Source: Mallotus nudiflorus (taxonomy: Eukaryota; Streptophyta; Magnoliopsida; Malpighiales; Euphorbiaceae). Taken from it: a stretch of 64,000 nucleotides of DNA. The notes below the pieces were generated by a model. That model was not told the origin of the DNA. It saw only the letters and a list, made by a program, of their open reading frames with translations, and ran no database searches. Where the stretch lies: positions 1,651,501 through 1,715,500 of the forward strand of contig CANTUR010000067.1 in the NCBI GenBank assembly GCA_947683625.1. Reading direction: 5' to 3'. Positions 12,650 through 24,782 of the stretch are shown in pieces. How positions within the stretch are numbered: the stretch's first letter is position 1; each line of letters opens with the position of its first letter. A program made the position numbers and the translations under genes.

Positions 12650-14560
12650 ATATAGGAGACTCTTACCATTATGAAGGAAATATTCAAGCTAGAAGTAAGA
12701 AGGTTTAACTATATGTATATAAGTATGAACTATTCAAAATGAAGCCTCAAAAGTCCATCACTAAGATTACCAATTGACTAAATATTCTCCTTATAACACT
12801 CAAGAAGATTGGGAAGCACTACACAAGGGAGGAAGTGAATACAATCTTAAGAATCATATCTAAAAAGGATTAGGAACCTAGAGTCACCTCATTTAAGAAG
12901 CTCATGATTTGTCAAAGCTCTCCACCGACGTTCTAATTAGAAAGCTTCTTACACATGACCTCACCTTGAAGCAAAAAGAGGATGAGAAAAATTAAAAAGA
13001 AGAAAAGAAGAAGGGAATAGCTCTAAAGGCTATTCAAGAAGATAGTGAATAAGAGAGTCTTATGAACTTAAGTGAAAATGATAGTAAGATTGTTATGCTT
13101 ACTGAAACTTTAAGAAGGAAGAATTTCTCAAGACAAATGGATAGAAAAAAGAATAAAGTAAGAAAGAATACGAAGTAACTTGCTACTAATGTAAGAAACA
13201 AGGACACATTAGAAGTGAGTGCCTCAAGTTGAAGTTTAAGAGCAAGATAGAAAAGTATAAAAATAAGGCATTTAGAGCTACTTGGGATGACTCCTCTGAT
13301 TCAGAGAAGTAATAAAAAGTGGTCAACCTTTGCTTCATGGCACATGAGGACAATAATGATGTACCTTTTACTTCCCATTCTTCTTATGATGATTGTGATA
13401 ACTTTGATAATGATTGTGATGATGATGATAGGAGCTCTATATTATGAGCAAACCTATACTTAAATGCAAAAATTTTCTTTCAAAGAAAAAGCTTTACAAA
13501 GAAGAGCTTTTAAATATGTCTAAAGAATTTAAGAGTTTGAAAAATGAATTTTCAAAAATTATTTTATTTAATGAACAACTTGTAAAAGATTTAAAAGCCT
13601 CTACCCCTTTAAAAAAATGAACTTGAGAAAGTTAAACATAAGAATGAAAAGTTTTCATAAGAAGTTTTATACTTAAAAACTTCAATTTCTAAATTTAAAA
13701 AGGTAAAGATACTTTAAATAATCTTTTGAATTCTTAAAGATTTCTTAGTAATACATATGGTTTGGGTACTCAAATGGAGCCTTTTCCTCATTATTAACTC
13801 ATACTATATTTATTAAAGCTAAAAAGTCTTTTTCTCTAGCACCCAATGAAAGTAATAAGACCCAAGCCTCTAAATTTATGAAGTCTCAATCACCAAGATC
13901 CAATATTGAGTCTCAAAAGACTCATCCCTTTAAGGTTCATAGGTCTACGCTCAAGCAAAAAGACCTTAACATAAACATACTTTTATGTACATTAGAAGAA
14001 ATACACCTAAGCATGTTTCTCAACAACATCATGTGCATTCTTGTGATTGTATGTTTCATATGCATCCTAAATCACAAAGACACTTAAGAAGAAAACATAA
14101 CCTTTGCATGCAAAACCAAAAAGTAATAATAATTATGAGCAAAATGTGCAATATTCAAATGTTAGATACTCATATACATCAAAATCCAAGAGATTTACAA
14201 ATGTAAGATACTTTTATTACATGACTCTATGATATACATGTAATGTATGGTACTATAGGAAATTGTATTTGTAATTATTGCCATTGGATTATTTTAAAAC
14301 TAACCAACCTAGGCCACTTAAGGTTTGGATTCAAAAGAGTGGTTGAATTACATATGTATAGGTGTGCCTTAAGTCCACTAAAAGAAAGAGTAAATAGTAC
14401 TTAGATAGTGGATGCTCTAGGCACATGATTGGCGACAAGGGTCAATTCACTTTACTTGAAGTTAAAGATAGAGGGTGTGCTATATTTGGTGACAATGCTA
14501 AAGGAAAATAATTGATATTGGAAAAATTGGTAACCCTCAATCCCTATTTAAATAATAAGT

Positions 14561-15870
14561 TCATATTTTGTGTTTATTTTTAGTACTATTTTATTAAATT
14601 TATTTATTATGGTGTGATTATTTAGTAAACTATAGTTAAAATAGGTTAATTTAGGATTTTAAGTATTAACTTTGCATTTCATATAAATTAAGGTATTTTT
14701 TATAGTAATTTATTTAGGTTTGCATCATGCATATAAAGTTAGGGTTAATTAAAGTTTTTATTTAGTATTAGGATAAGTTTTATGTAAATTTTAGATGCAT
14801 TTTTCCATGTCTTGTAAGCTTTGGAGGCTAAAAGTTTGAATGGAATGCAATTTAAAGTGATTTAGAGCTTAATTTAACAAAGGAAAATGCCTAAAAAAGT
14901 GTAACGACCGTTACCATATCTTGCATGGCCATAACAAAGTGCCTACTATGAAGTTTTTTTTTTGAAAGAAGGGTAGAACGATCATTATCTTTTCTTGCAC
15001 TATTGTTACACTTCTCCTGCTTAGGTTCAGATTGTAGCATGTTAGAGTATTTTAGGCATAACTTTTTATACAGAAATCAGATTAAGGTGATTCAAAGTGA
15101 AAGCTAAGAGAAAATTCTATAACTTTCATGAAGACATCTAGAGCTAATTCGACTATTTTCTTGGGCAAAATTTTTATTGAAGGTATATTAATGTTAAAAA
15201 GCTGCAAGAGTATCCTAATTTGATTAGGATTAAACTTCTGAAGACCTCATTTGCCTTAAACTCAAGCAAGGACGAATTATGACTATACATAAGGAGTCCT
15301 TAGACGTGGAAACATGTCATTCATTTATAGTATTATACAAATTCATCATATTTTTAGTTCATAGTTGTAAGGATTCAAGTAAAGGAGATTTTTTTCAACA
15401 TTAAAAGGAGCTGTTCAAGTTGAAGAATAGAGAGATTGTAAACTCTTCTTCTTAATTCTTTATTTTTTATGATGATTGTTGGAATTTCTTTAAGTTGTAT
15501 TCTTGTTTTCAAAACCATGTTAGGCTAGATTTTTATTATGTACTAGGAAGGATTTTAGTAGCTTTAGGGATGTATTGATTACTTTTTTTTGTTTAATCAA
15601 AGTCTTATTTCTTGCATATGGATTTTAAATTTGTGCTTAATGATATTTAATGTATGGGTAGGATCAAGTTATGTTGAGACTGAGAGGTGATGCATGCTTT
15701 GTGTTTAAGGTTTAATTTGAATATTCACAAAAGTTGTTAGGAGACCGAGAGGAGATTAATATTTAGGATATAGTTTAAAGTCTATTAAGTTCAATTGAGT
15801 TGATAGACCTTTTGAATACCAAATGCTCTAATTGACCCTAAATTTGAACCATAACTTCTCCTCATCTTCT
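14561..15870 (+). mobile_element. Unclassified LTR-like repeat material
   Basis: Non-coding in all frames. It contains paired GTAACGACCGTTACC-type motifs (14901-14915 and again near 14975-15015) and TTCAAGTTGAAGAATAGAGA leader-like text near 15413-15440. It separates the copia protease from the copia integrase scrap at 18056, so it is inserted DNA. Neither its start nor a target duplication could be fixed. Confidence 0.35.
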
Positions 15871-17405
15871 TCTAGACAACAGTAGCTTTTGTTTTATAAG
15901 AAATATTTTAGAATAATGTAGTTTTGACAAAAATAGTTGGCCATTCCACAAGAATTCTGCATTGTTTTGGCAAATTTCAGCTCCCAAGATTATTTCTAGC
16001 GTATTTCTCTCATCCCCATGAGTCTATAGCCACCAACCACACATCCAATCTCATCTGATTTAATTTTCTACAAATTTCTCAGTAATTTTTCTTTAATTTT
16101 TCGATCTGTGAATTCTAAGCATTTTATAGTGCATTTGAGGCTTTAGATATGTTCTAATAATTATTATAAACACATTGGTATATTCGGTTTGGTCGAGTGA
16201 CGTGTTTCTAGTGAAAAATCTGACAGGTCCCACACGTAGACATAGTGAAAATGTGACCAATCTAGAAAAAATTGTGGAATTATTTTTATAAAATAAAATA
16301 AATTATGGTGATCAATGTCCACAATTGGAGTGAGTATTAATTCCTTACAAATAATCAGATAAAAATTCCAGATTGGTTTCGACGGAAATTATTTTATTTT
16401 CGTTAAATTAGTTTAATTTGCCAAAAATAATCATTGAGCCTCAAAATTAACTATTTTGGGTGTTCAATAGTCAATTTCATTGATTCCATCATTTTTAAAA
16501 ATTTTCTAGAATTTTAGAGAGTTATTAGGATTTTATTATTAATTAGACATTAGGAATTAGGCGGACGAGAACATGTCAGTTTGCTCGCTCCACTTGTAAG
16601 TTAATATTTGGAAATGTCTATTAGGTTTATGTATAAGAACCTAGATTATTTAATTATAATTAAAAAGGGGAATTTAGTTAAAGAAATTGTATTTTAGCAT
16701 TCACATTGATTTTGATATTTTAAATATGTTATTTATATTATGATTATTATTGATGCTTTATTACTATTAATTGTAATAATGATTTCTAATTATAAAGATA
16801 TTGTGGGGAATAAAATAAAAATATTTCATTTTCAATTGTTATATTTCCTTGAAATTTTACTGTTTATCTATATATAAAAAGAATTTGGAAAAGATTGGTA
16901 GAACAGACTACCTGATGGGTGTCATTAGGACCGTGTGCATACAAGTAATGATTATAGAGTTGGGATCTTATTGAAAGTTATTATGAAGCTTGATTGATGC
17001 ATAGATCTCGGGTGTATGGTATTGAAAGGCTCGATTGATACACAACTCTCAGGTATATTTTGATTGAACATTTACTCGGATCGGTGGCTCAGTAGATACC
17101 TAGCTCTGGGGAACCGCTAGTAAATATTGGAATAACATATTTGACTGTGACTAGTAGCTCAGTAGAAGCCTAACTCTCATGAACCAACAATCTTTGGATA
17201 AATAAGGGAGCTGAATGACTTTTATATTTGTGGTTTAGGGTTCTACCACTATTTTTCACTTAAGTTATTTATTAACGTTGTTTTATTGTTTTATTATTTT
17301 ATCTTTTTATTATATATTAGTTTAATTAATGGGTATTTGGAAGTTTAGTTTTTAATAAAGTTACTAAATAGATTTTGGTGTATTCACATAGATCCATATT
17401 TTAAA

Positions 17406-17454
<49 letters not shown>

Positions 17455-18052
17455 TTGATAAATTAATTATTTTCTTTAAAAGTAATTTCATAATAAATAT
17501 TTATGATAAATATTTCAACAAAAAGAAAGTTTTCAAACTAATATACATTTTTTAATATTAACTTACTCAGTGAGGTCTGATTCCCTTTAACTATTTTTTC
17601 AGGATCTTTAGAGTCTTCAACTAGTTCTTCTAGTTTCTGTTGGAGTCATTCTTCACTTGCTACTTTATGTAAGTTATTGTATTGTTATTAATATTTATGG
17701 AATAATTCTAGCTAATCTCGACACTTAGTGGTTTGGAAGAATTGTTGTTATTGTATTTGTATCGGTATGTGTATTGCATTATAACATGTATCTTGATACT
17801 TGAGTTGAGATGTTGTGTTTATGGTGATATTGAAGTAGTGGTGATTGAGCATATATATTTGGGAGTGTATTTATATTTTTACAGGTTTTGATTTTGTCTC
17901 AGCATAGGGGAAACTTTACCGGATTTTCTTTAGAATTTTAAGTTGATAGTTTTAAGTGAAAAAATTCCTTAGACTTACTACGGGTTTCAAAAGCTTCATG
18001 CTTTCTTATTCCTTAGTGTCAGTCACGTGTTCTTGGGGTTTAAGATGTGACA
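15871..18052 (+). mobile_element. LTR fragment related to the 1800-5037 solo LTR, opposite orientation
   Basis: The right part (17565-18052) aligns with the reverse complement of 1800-2230. It shares GTGAGGTCTGA, TCCC, CTATTTTTTCAGGA and the terminus GGGGTTTAAGATGTGACA, which corresponds to GGGTCGTGACA. A block near 16580-16615 (GCTCCACTTGTAAGTTA) may match the middle of that LTR. Duplicated 'GGCTCAGTAGA' style units at 17030-17200 mirror duplicated units at 2470-2580 in the other copy. The left border is uncertain. Confidence 0.55.
17406..17449. repeat. (TA)n microsatellite
   Basis: About 20 uninterrupted TA units within the LTR fragment. Confidence 0.95.
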
Positions 18053-18055
18053 CTA

Positions 18056-18201
18056 GGGTTGCTAGCTTAGGTGGAATACATTATATATTTGTGCTAGTTG
18101 ATGATTATACTAGATTCACTTGGATTTTATTGACTCGACTTTCCAAAGTGCTCTTAAATAGTTCTATGATGAAAGCTTTCTATAAACGAGACAAAGAATG
18201 A
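18056..18201 (+). pseudogene. Copia integrase scrap
   Basis: RVASLGGIHYIFVLVDDYTR is followed by FTWI and, after weaker similarity, KAFYKRDKE. This is the start of the integrase catalytic core of SIRE-type copia elements, where VDDYSRFTW is the hallmark. It begins directly after the LTR terminus at 18052. It is probably the same element whose protease ends at 14560; the intervening pre-integrase part is missing. Confidence 0.65.
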
Positions 18202-19200
18202 CCTTAAATGTCATTCACGACATGCTCTTAGAGTTGAAACCCTGAAAAAACTTAAATCGAACCTCAAATTCTTTGAATCAGAATTCTAAAAGATCAAACC
18301 ACTTCCCAAGACACCCAAGTAAGGCTTTTATCTTGAAAATTGAATTTTAGGTGTAAAATCGGAACCTTGAAATGTTGAATCATGACCTTAAGAGGTTGAA
18401 CCGAAGCTTTTAGAGTCCAGTTTAACATTTTAGAGACCAAATTAAACCTAAAAGCTTGAAAAACCTTCAGAATCCTAAAATGTCCATTGAATCGAACCAA
18501 AAGTGCCTAAAAAAACCCCAAAACTCAGAATTTAAAAAATGACTTACAAATACTAGGAAACACATGTGGAGAAATTGGGCATGCATGGGTCCAAAAATAC
18601 CACGTATCTCATTTATCCACGCACATGGATGAGTAATTCGTGCTCGTGGGTTATTAAAAGAACGCATGTGAGTAATTTCCATGCACTTGTGTCATGGTTT
18701 CTAGCTGATATTTTTTTTATAAATATCAATTTCTAGATTATTTTGGTACTTTTGGCAATTTTTGAGAATTTTCTATAATTTAGGGATGGATTTTAGTGAT
18801 AAATTGGGACCTTTAATTCAAAAGACACTTGAAAATCACTAAAAAAAAAACTTCAAATCCCTTGTTATAGGGTAATCGACTCTTGGAAACCTGATTTCCA
18901 AACATTGCAAACCATGAAATCATATTTTTTCTAGGATTTCAAACTCAAAATCTAAAACTAAACACATTTAAGTCAAAACACACGCGAATAGAAGGTAAGC
19001 CTATGAGAACCCATTTAATCATTTTCAACAAAAATTACATTTTTATCATTTTTTGCATATATTCTTCTCCTACTCAAATTCTATTTTTATTTTTATTCAT
19101 TTTATTTTATTTTATTTTTAATTTTTGAATTATTGCTCAAAATTAATTCACTCAACAATCTTCCTAACCACTTAAATGTAGAACTCAAGAGGTATATAAA
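18202..19200. other. Repeat-derived spacer, nothing identified
   Basis: No coding support. Two overlapping minus-strand ORFs (18294-18682) have no recognisable motif. Repeated 'CACGCACATGGATGAG', 'GCATGTGAGTAATT' phrases suggest LTR-derived sequence. Confidence 0.4.
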
Positions 19201-19800
19201 ATGTTGAGATGATAACTACTTGTTAAAAATTAGATCGCCAAGTTCAAGTTCTTCTCCTCTTTTATTTAATGCTCTTCCAGCTTTTTGCAATCGAGGGAAT
19301 GCTCACGGTCGTAAGGATATTGCTTATGATCATGAAACTTGATAAAGTAATCATTTTATGTCTAAAGTAGCCATTACAAAAGCCAGTATTTGGCTCGTGT
19401 GCATCCTTATGGTCATGAGAATGCTCATAGGAGTTATGTCTTCAATTAAGCCTTTGTTCTTTCAAAGTCATGATCATGATCACGATCATGAAGGTCCTTG
19501 TGAGGAGTTCTGTCCTCAATAGGACTTCAAGCTTTTGTAGGATCTTTCTCTAAGCCCTAAGGAGGACATGGTCATGAGGAGGACATGGTCATGAGGAGGA
19601 CTGTCTCCTTAAAAAAAGTTGAGTTTCTTGAGTTCTTTTGATCCCTTGAAGCATGTGGACATGCTTATAATCATGATGCCACTTTGGTTACTTCCACCAC
19701 ATTTTCACTTTCCTAACTTCATCCATTGAACATGGCTTTGATCCTAATTTATATGCAGACTTGAATATGCATATTAGTACTTTAAAATTGATTGTTAAAG
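19201..19800 (-). mobile_element. Possible SIRE-like LTR fragment, reverse orientation
   Basis: It contains ATGCTCACGGTCGTAAGGAT and TCATGATCATGATCACGATC, the reverse-complement style of the U3 motifs in the copia LTR copies at 6.5-7.5 and 8.4-9.5 kb. A 17-bp direct duplication (GAGGACATGGTCATGAG, twice) lies at 19562-19595. No borders found. Confidence 0.35.
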
Positions 19801-20039
19801 TTAAAGCTAAGGATAATTAGAGATTAATCATACAAATAATCAACAATTTGGATTATCATATGGACATGATCAAGTCCTCATTATATCGAAACCTATCTTT
19901 GGCTTTCTCTAGGAGAGAAGTTAATGAGAAATGCTTTTATAGTACCATATTTAGTCTATAATACATATGTTAAGATATTGCCTACTGCTAATCAGGCATA
20001 TTCAGTTTATGCTACCAATAAGAGGGAATTCTTTTCGCT

Positions 20040-20706
20040 TCAGTTTTATGATTGAATGGCTAATAATTCCTCTAACAGTATTGGTATTGACTATGAAATT
20101 GATTGGTGCTGTCTTTTTGGAGTTACTTGTTTGAGGTTGTGGTTTTGGCGAATAAGAGTCTACAATAGTGGCCTTGGTTGGGAAACAAAATTAATGATAT
20201 TAAGAGCAGAACCTCGAAATATATTAAAACCAAAGAGTTGGTTGGGAAAGCAAAGATGAAGGGAATAGACGACTTATCTCATGATTACCTCCTTACGAAG
20301 GATGGATAAAACTGAATTCTGATGGACTTTTTACTCCACTTTTGTATTGGCTAAGTGTAGGGGTCTTCTTTAGGATCATTGTGGCAAATGGAGAGTAGAT
20401 TTTCAATGAACATTGAGAAATGCTCTGTCACAAAGGTAGAGCTTTGGGGAGTCTATTAGGGTCTTCTTTTGGCTTGGGAAATTGGCTTTCCACGAGTGGT
20501 GGTGGAAGTTGATAGTAAGTGTATAGTACAAACTTTGCAAAGAAATGAGAATGTGGTTAATTGAAATCTATTGCTACATTGGTTCAAGCAATTAAACGAC
20601 TTTTTCTCTGAGATTGGCAAATGCAGATTTGACATTGCCGGAACTCATTTAGTCAAATTTCAATCTTCTTAGGCTTTGTAGCCTCCTTTGTAAAAAAAAA
20701 AAAAAA
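20040..20706 (+). pseudogene. LINE 3' end: RT tail and RNase H with poly(A)
   Basis: The sequence reads in one direction through stops and shifts: GIDYEIDWCCLFGVTC, then LRLWFWR (the connection region after plant LINE RT). WIKLNSDG follows, with its Asp, at about 20285-20325. ELWGVY, then LLLAWEIGFPRVVVEVDSKC come next (about 20440-20520), then GTHLVKF. The KxNxDG, ELW and VExDS blocks are those of the type I RNase H domain fused to plant L1 elements. It closes with a run of A at 20692-20706. This is a 5'-truncated or partly lost LINE. The 5' edge and target duplication were not found. Confidence 0.75.
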
Positions 20707-21431
20707 GAGTGTTGAATAAACATGTTATTAGGGTGCAAATAATTAAATGAGAATTGTAATTAATAACTAAGAAAACAAATTTTTCATTTAAATAATATCC
20801 ACTCACGAAAAATTATCATGAAAAAATTACTAGTAGTACTTTTATCATAAGTATTTTTTATTATACAATAACTTTTGTAAATTTCTATAAATAGCCACTT
20901 CAAAGAAATTTCCAATAATTCTCTAAAAGGTTGTTTAATAATAATAACAATAAATAATTGTAATTATATAGGAACTTAGGATAAAATTATTGGAAAAAAA
21001 AATTGCGTTTAAGCCAAAAGAGAAACAAAGAAAAAAATTAAATTAAATTAAAATTCGCAAGGAATTTCTAAATTTATGTAGACGGTAAAAGATGATAAAC
21101 TATAACCATTCAAAATAAATTATCTTATAATTACAGTTCTTTCAAATAATAGATTATATATTTCTCTTTTTCTTATAATAAAAATTGGATACTTTTAACA
21201 AAAAGAAGTGTAATTTAATTATAAATTGTTGGTTAAAATACACAACGTTAATATTCATAACTAATTTAATAATATAATATGTATACATTTGATATAATCA
21301 AAATCTACAACAAAAAGTTCATATTGGATTCTTGAAACTTCAACTTCTGTTGAGCATGTTTACATTACATAAGTCGAGCATTGAACTAAAAATTAGGCCC
21401 CATATACATCCTTGCAACTTTTGTCCAATCT
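20707..21431. other. AT-rich 3' flank of the transporter gene
   Basis: No gene. It probably holds the transporter 3' UTR and terminator in its right part; I cannot place a poly(A) signal with confidence. Confidence 0.5.
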
Positions 21432-24400
21432 TCAGTTGGAGTGAGCTCTAAGTAATGTCTGTAAGAGCGACCTTGAAGTGGAGATGGTGCCAACTACTCC
21501 AAGAAATGACCCAAATGCAATAAGGGCAATATTAAAGACAAGAAGAGATTTTGTGATGTGAGGCCAAGAAATCTTGATGTAGAAGGCGCAAGGCAAAATC
21601 ATGCAAATGCTGACACTAACCAAGGAGCCGGTGAGTCCAAGAACATGCTCAAAATATGGCACAGAGAGTGCTAGGGCTAATATCACAAGCAGCACAATTG
21701 AACCCACAGTTCCTCTTATGATCATTTTCAACCTTGGAGTCAGTGTATCAGGAAGACTGCGCTCTAGTTGTATAGCAAATGGTGCAAATTCTAGGGCATA
21801 TTTGGTCATGGGTGTTAACACAGTTGCCCACAGTGCAATCTTTGTGATTACAAGATGTGGAGGCATGCTTAGGGTGATTTGAGAACTAACTTCTGGGCCA
21901 TATAGTTTTGCACCCATAAAACCTAGAGCTGTGTACAATATTGTTACTGATGCAAAACTCACTACTGATACCTGTAAGAAATTTAAATAATTAAATCATG
22001 TGCGCACTGCATATAAATCAATCAATGAAAATTTTAAATTATACACTTCAGTTGTATTATACGTTGCTAATTAGGTATACATACATACAAACTAGTTATA
22101 ATATTTAAGATATTTTAATTATTAATTTTTTATTATTCAAACATATAATATACTTGATGTATTTATTTATTAATTTTTTATTTATATCCAAAGTATTATT
22201 ATGTTCAAAATTCGTTAAATTTTAACTAATTCAGTTCGATTCGAATAAAATCATAAAAGTAGTAAATGTTTCACAACAACTAATTTAATGTCTCTATATA
22301 TATCGTAACTCAAATTAGAAAAATTATTTAAGTGAAAATAATTTCTGCCAACTAATTTTTTTTTCAAACAATAAAATATTACTTGATATCACACTGTATA
22401 TATATAGTGTGATATTATCTATCAGCTATATATATATATATATCGGTTATTTATATAATATCTATTTATCATATTAACTATTATATTCTCTATTTTTTTA
22501 TTATTATTATAATTATTATATAGAATGTATGTATTTTTATCTAAAGTTCATCGATTATCAAACTTTGATTTTTGATTTTAAGCACCTTAAAATTTAAACT
22601 TTATGGTTATGAGTGTCTTTTCGTAACCCACTAGGCTGGCTAGGGATCACTGGCTCTGCCAGTTGATTTAAAGATTATTAAATTATTTTATTTAATAGTT
22701 TGATATATAAACAGATTCGTGTCTGTGACATAAAATATGTTACTGGAATATCAAAAACGTGTTGAGGTAAGCAAAAATCTAGCATAAGATGCCTTTGTCT
22801 CCATACTTCTAGGTGCACAAATAACAGGTTTAGATTCACTATGTAAACTTTTTTTTTTTTTTTGGGCATAAAGTATTTGAGGGAATGGGATTCTCTAAAT
22901 TTGAGTTGACACAATAAAATCAACTCACTTTTTTTTATTGTGTGAAAATTTAATTTTGAATATGGCAGCTGACATCATAAAATTGTAATTGATAATGCAT
23001 ATTGTGACTGATACGAGATTATCTAAAACCACAATATATTTTTTTTAAAACTAGTATCATAGTATCGAAGTTTAAACCTGCGAATATATATATCTTTATG
23101 AAAAATTTATAAAAATTTATGATAAAAAAAAAATCTAAGTTGCTATTTGAATGTAAACAAAAAAAAAAAAACAGTTGGATTGGTGATGAGTTAAAATAAA
23201 AATAAGACTCACCAAATTATTTTATGAAAAAAGGACATATGCATATTAAACCATTAAAAAAAACATCCACAAGCATTTAAAAAGAAAAGAAAAGAAAAAG
23301 AATAATATAAAAAAGTCCACAATAAACTACTTTTATAATTCTATCCCGCTAAATCGGATTAATTAGAGTATATTGTACTTTAAATACCAAAGGTTTAGAC
23401 CAAAAATAAAAGAAAAAGAATCAATAGAACATTTATATGATTATATCAACCGTATGATGATTAAAGGTGTTGTATAAATTAAAGGATGTTTTGAAAATGA
23501 GAGTACCTTGGTGAATTTGGATGGATCCTTCATAGACATGTACAAGTCAGGGAAAACAATGTGGCCAGCATAACTGAAGACATAAAGGCCAGAGATTGCA
23601 GGAATTTTTTTGATCTGAAGCACTGGTATTCTATGACTAGCATTCACACCTCCAAAAACAGCAGTGGATGCAACAGACACAAAAATAATAATAGACATTA
23701 AAATTCCTCCTGATGATAGGAAAGATATTGAAGAAAGATTTCTCAGCCAGAGACTAGGAAGTGCTATCAGCACAGCCATCAATGTCAGCAACTGAGGCGT
23801 TGATATTTTGGGCCAAGGCAAGAACGCCAGTTTTGTCCCTGAAAATATGCTTGAGAGGTTGTCATGTAGAGAAATGGTGTAGGATATAAGGGCCATAAAA
23901 ATCTCCATGCAGATGAAACTTGTAGCTAAAACTCTTCCTTTGGGACCAAATGCTTCTTGGCCAATATCAGAATAGCTTCTTGACTTTGGATTTTTGTCAA
24001 GACATTTTCCAAGCAAATGACAAGTATATGCACATATCACTCCTAGTCCAATCAGCAAGAACACTGAAACCCACCCTCCATTTTCTAAAGCATATGGAGT
24101 TGACAATTGCCCTAGCCCTGCAAGCAATAACACATAAGATGTTCAAAATGAGCTAAACTGGAGTGATCATTTTCAGGGTTGTAAGTTTATAAGTTGATAA
24201 CCAGCAGAACATATATATATTTGTTTATTTATGAAGCCCAATAAGATAGTGGGTTAGCGTATTTCTTTTTAAAGAGAGTTTGAGGTATAGGGTACGAATA
24301 CAAATCCTGATATAGTTGAATTTTTCATCTGATTTAAAAATGAGGGTTATTGGTTGTTGTGCAGTATATCAATTTTAAGATTTTTTGGCTTCAGCATTTA

Positions 24401-24671
24401 TGTATGAAGAAGAGCAGGTATTACCTATGAGCATTCCAATCATGTTGATGACAGCATGAGCGAAAGAACAATTGGCTTCAGCAGGCGGATGCTGAGGCTG
24501 ACCGCAGCTGCAGGCTCTATTTTCCTCTACACAAGCATCACAAATCACCCATTTTGTAGCCAAATTTTCATCATGCAATGACTGATCACTACCAACTTGA
24601 TTCCTACGAGACAGACAATATGATTCAGAGCAGGATAATTTTTTGATGGAGTTGCAAATCTTTCCCAACAT
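21432..24671 (-). CDS. Vacuolar amino-acid transporter of the AVT1 type (Aa_trans family), 3 exons
   Basis: Exons: 24425-24671, 23507-24117 and 21432-21971, all with GT-AG introns. Exon lengths 247, 611 and 540 give phases 1 and 0 and a 465-residue protein with stop TGA. The ATG at 24669-24671 is the first in frame after an upstream TGA at 24708-24710. A hydrophilic Cys-rich N-terminus (about 75 residues, with CDACVEENRACSCGQPQ) is followed by the family signature GLGQLSTPYALENGGW, then about ten further hydrophobic segments. Motifs seen include RSYSDIGQEAFG, then FSYAGHIVFPDLYMSMKDP (the central 'GH..FP..Y.SM..P' signature) and LTPMTKYAL. The family (PF01490) uses proton exchange or gradients to move amino acids across the tonoplast. 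The exact AVT1 member and substrate are not decidable here. A MITE-free 1.5 kb AT-rich second intron separates exons 2 and 3. No damage seen, so probably functional. Confidence 0.92.
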
Positions 24672-24770
24672 ATTGCTAAAACTTAATTTAGAACAGCTAT
24701 TAGCCACTCAAGCTTCTTGGCAGATGTATACTTGGTAATTGATCTTGTTATAGAATCCAAAGGTGTGCTG

Positions 24771-24782
24771 ATATATTTATAG
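24771..24782 (-). promoter_or_regulatory. TATA box candidate of the AVT1-type transporter
   Basis: CTATAAATATAT on the minus strand, about 100 bp upstream of the chosen ATG, a normal spacing for a plant promoter with a 70-80 nt leader. Confidence 0.55.

Larger units (their letters stand above)
9600..14560 (+). pseudogene. SIRE-like Ty1/copia gag and protease, split by two insertions
   Basis: Gag begins near 9630. RPYFDG is followed by a stop and TSSW. The reading then jumps the solo LTR 9699-11915 and resumes with HWKFKMKLYFDSDPIRL at 11909-11970. It is broken again by a MITE (about 12165-12649) and continues with KYELFKMKPQ and a charged segment. A zinc knuckle of the CX2CX4HX4C type follows (about 13170-13220; the residue before the second Cys is a stop). 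Next come an acidic EDNNDVP region and a coiled-coil-like segment. The protease follows at about 14397-14535 with the active-site motif DSGCSRHMIGD and then FGDNAKGK. Frameshifts and stops are frequent. Coding stops near 14560, where LTR-like DNA begins. A scrap of the same element's integrase reappears at 18056. Confidence 0.75.

Noticed and set aside
18294..18682. Two overlapping minus-strand ORFs of about 70 codons
   Set aside because: No motif, overlapping frames, in repeat-derived DNA.
22383..22420. Short palindrome ATATCACACT...AGTGTGATAT in transporter intron 2
   Set aside because: Only 10-bp arms around a TA repeat in AT-rich intron; likely chance or a slippage product.
24705..24707. 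GTG as start of the transporter, adding 12 residues
   Set aside because: Nuclear genes rarely use GTG; the first ATG in frame at 24669-24671 follows at once and an in-frame stop lies directly upstream.
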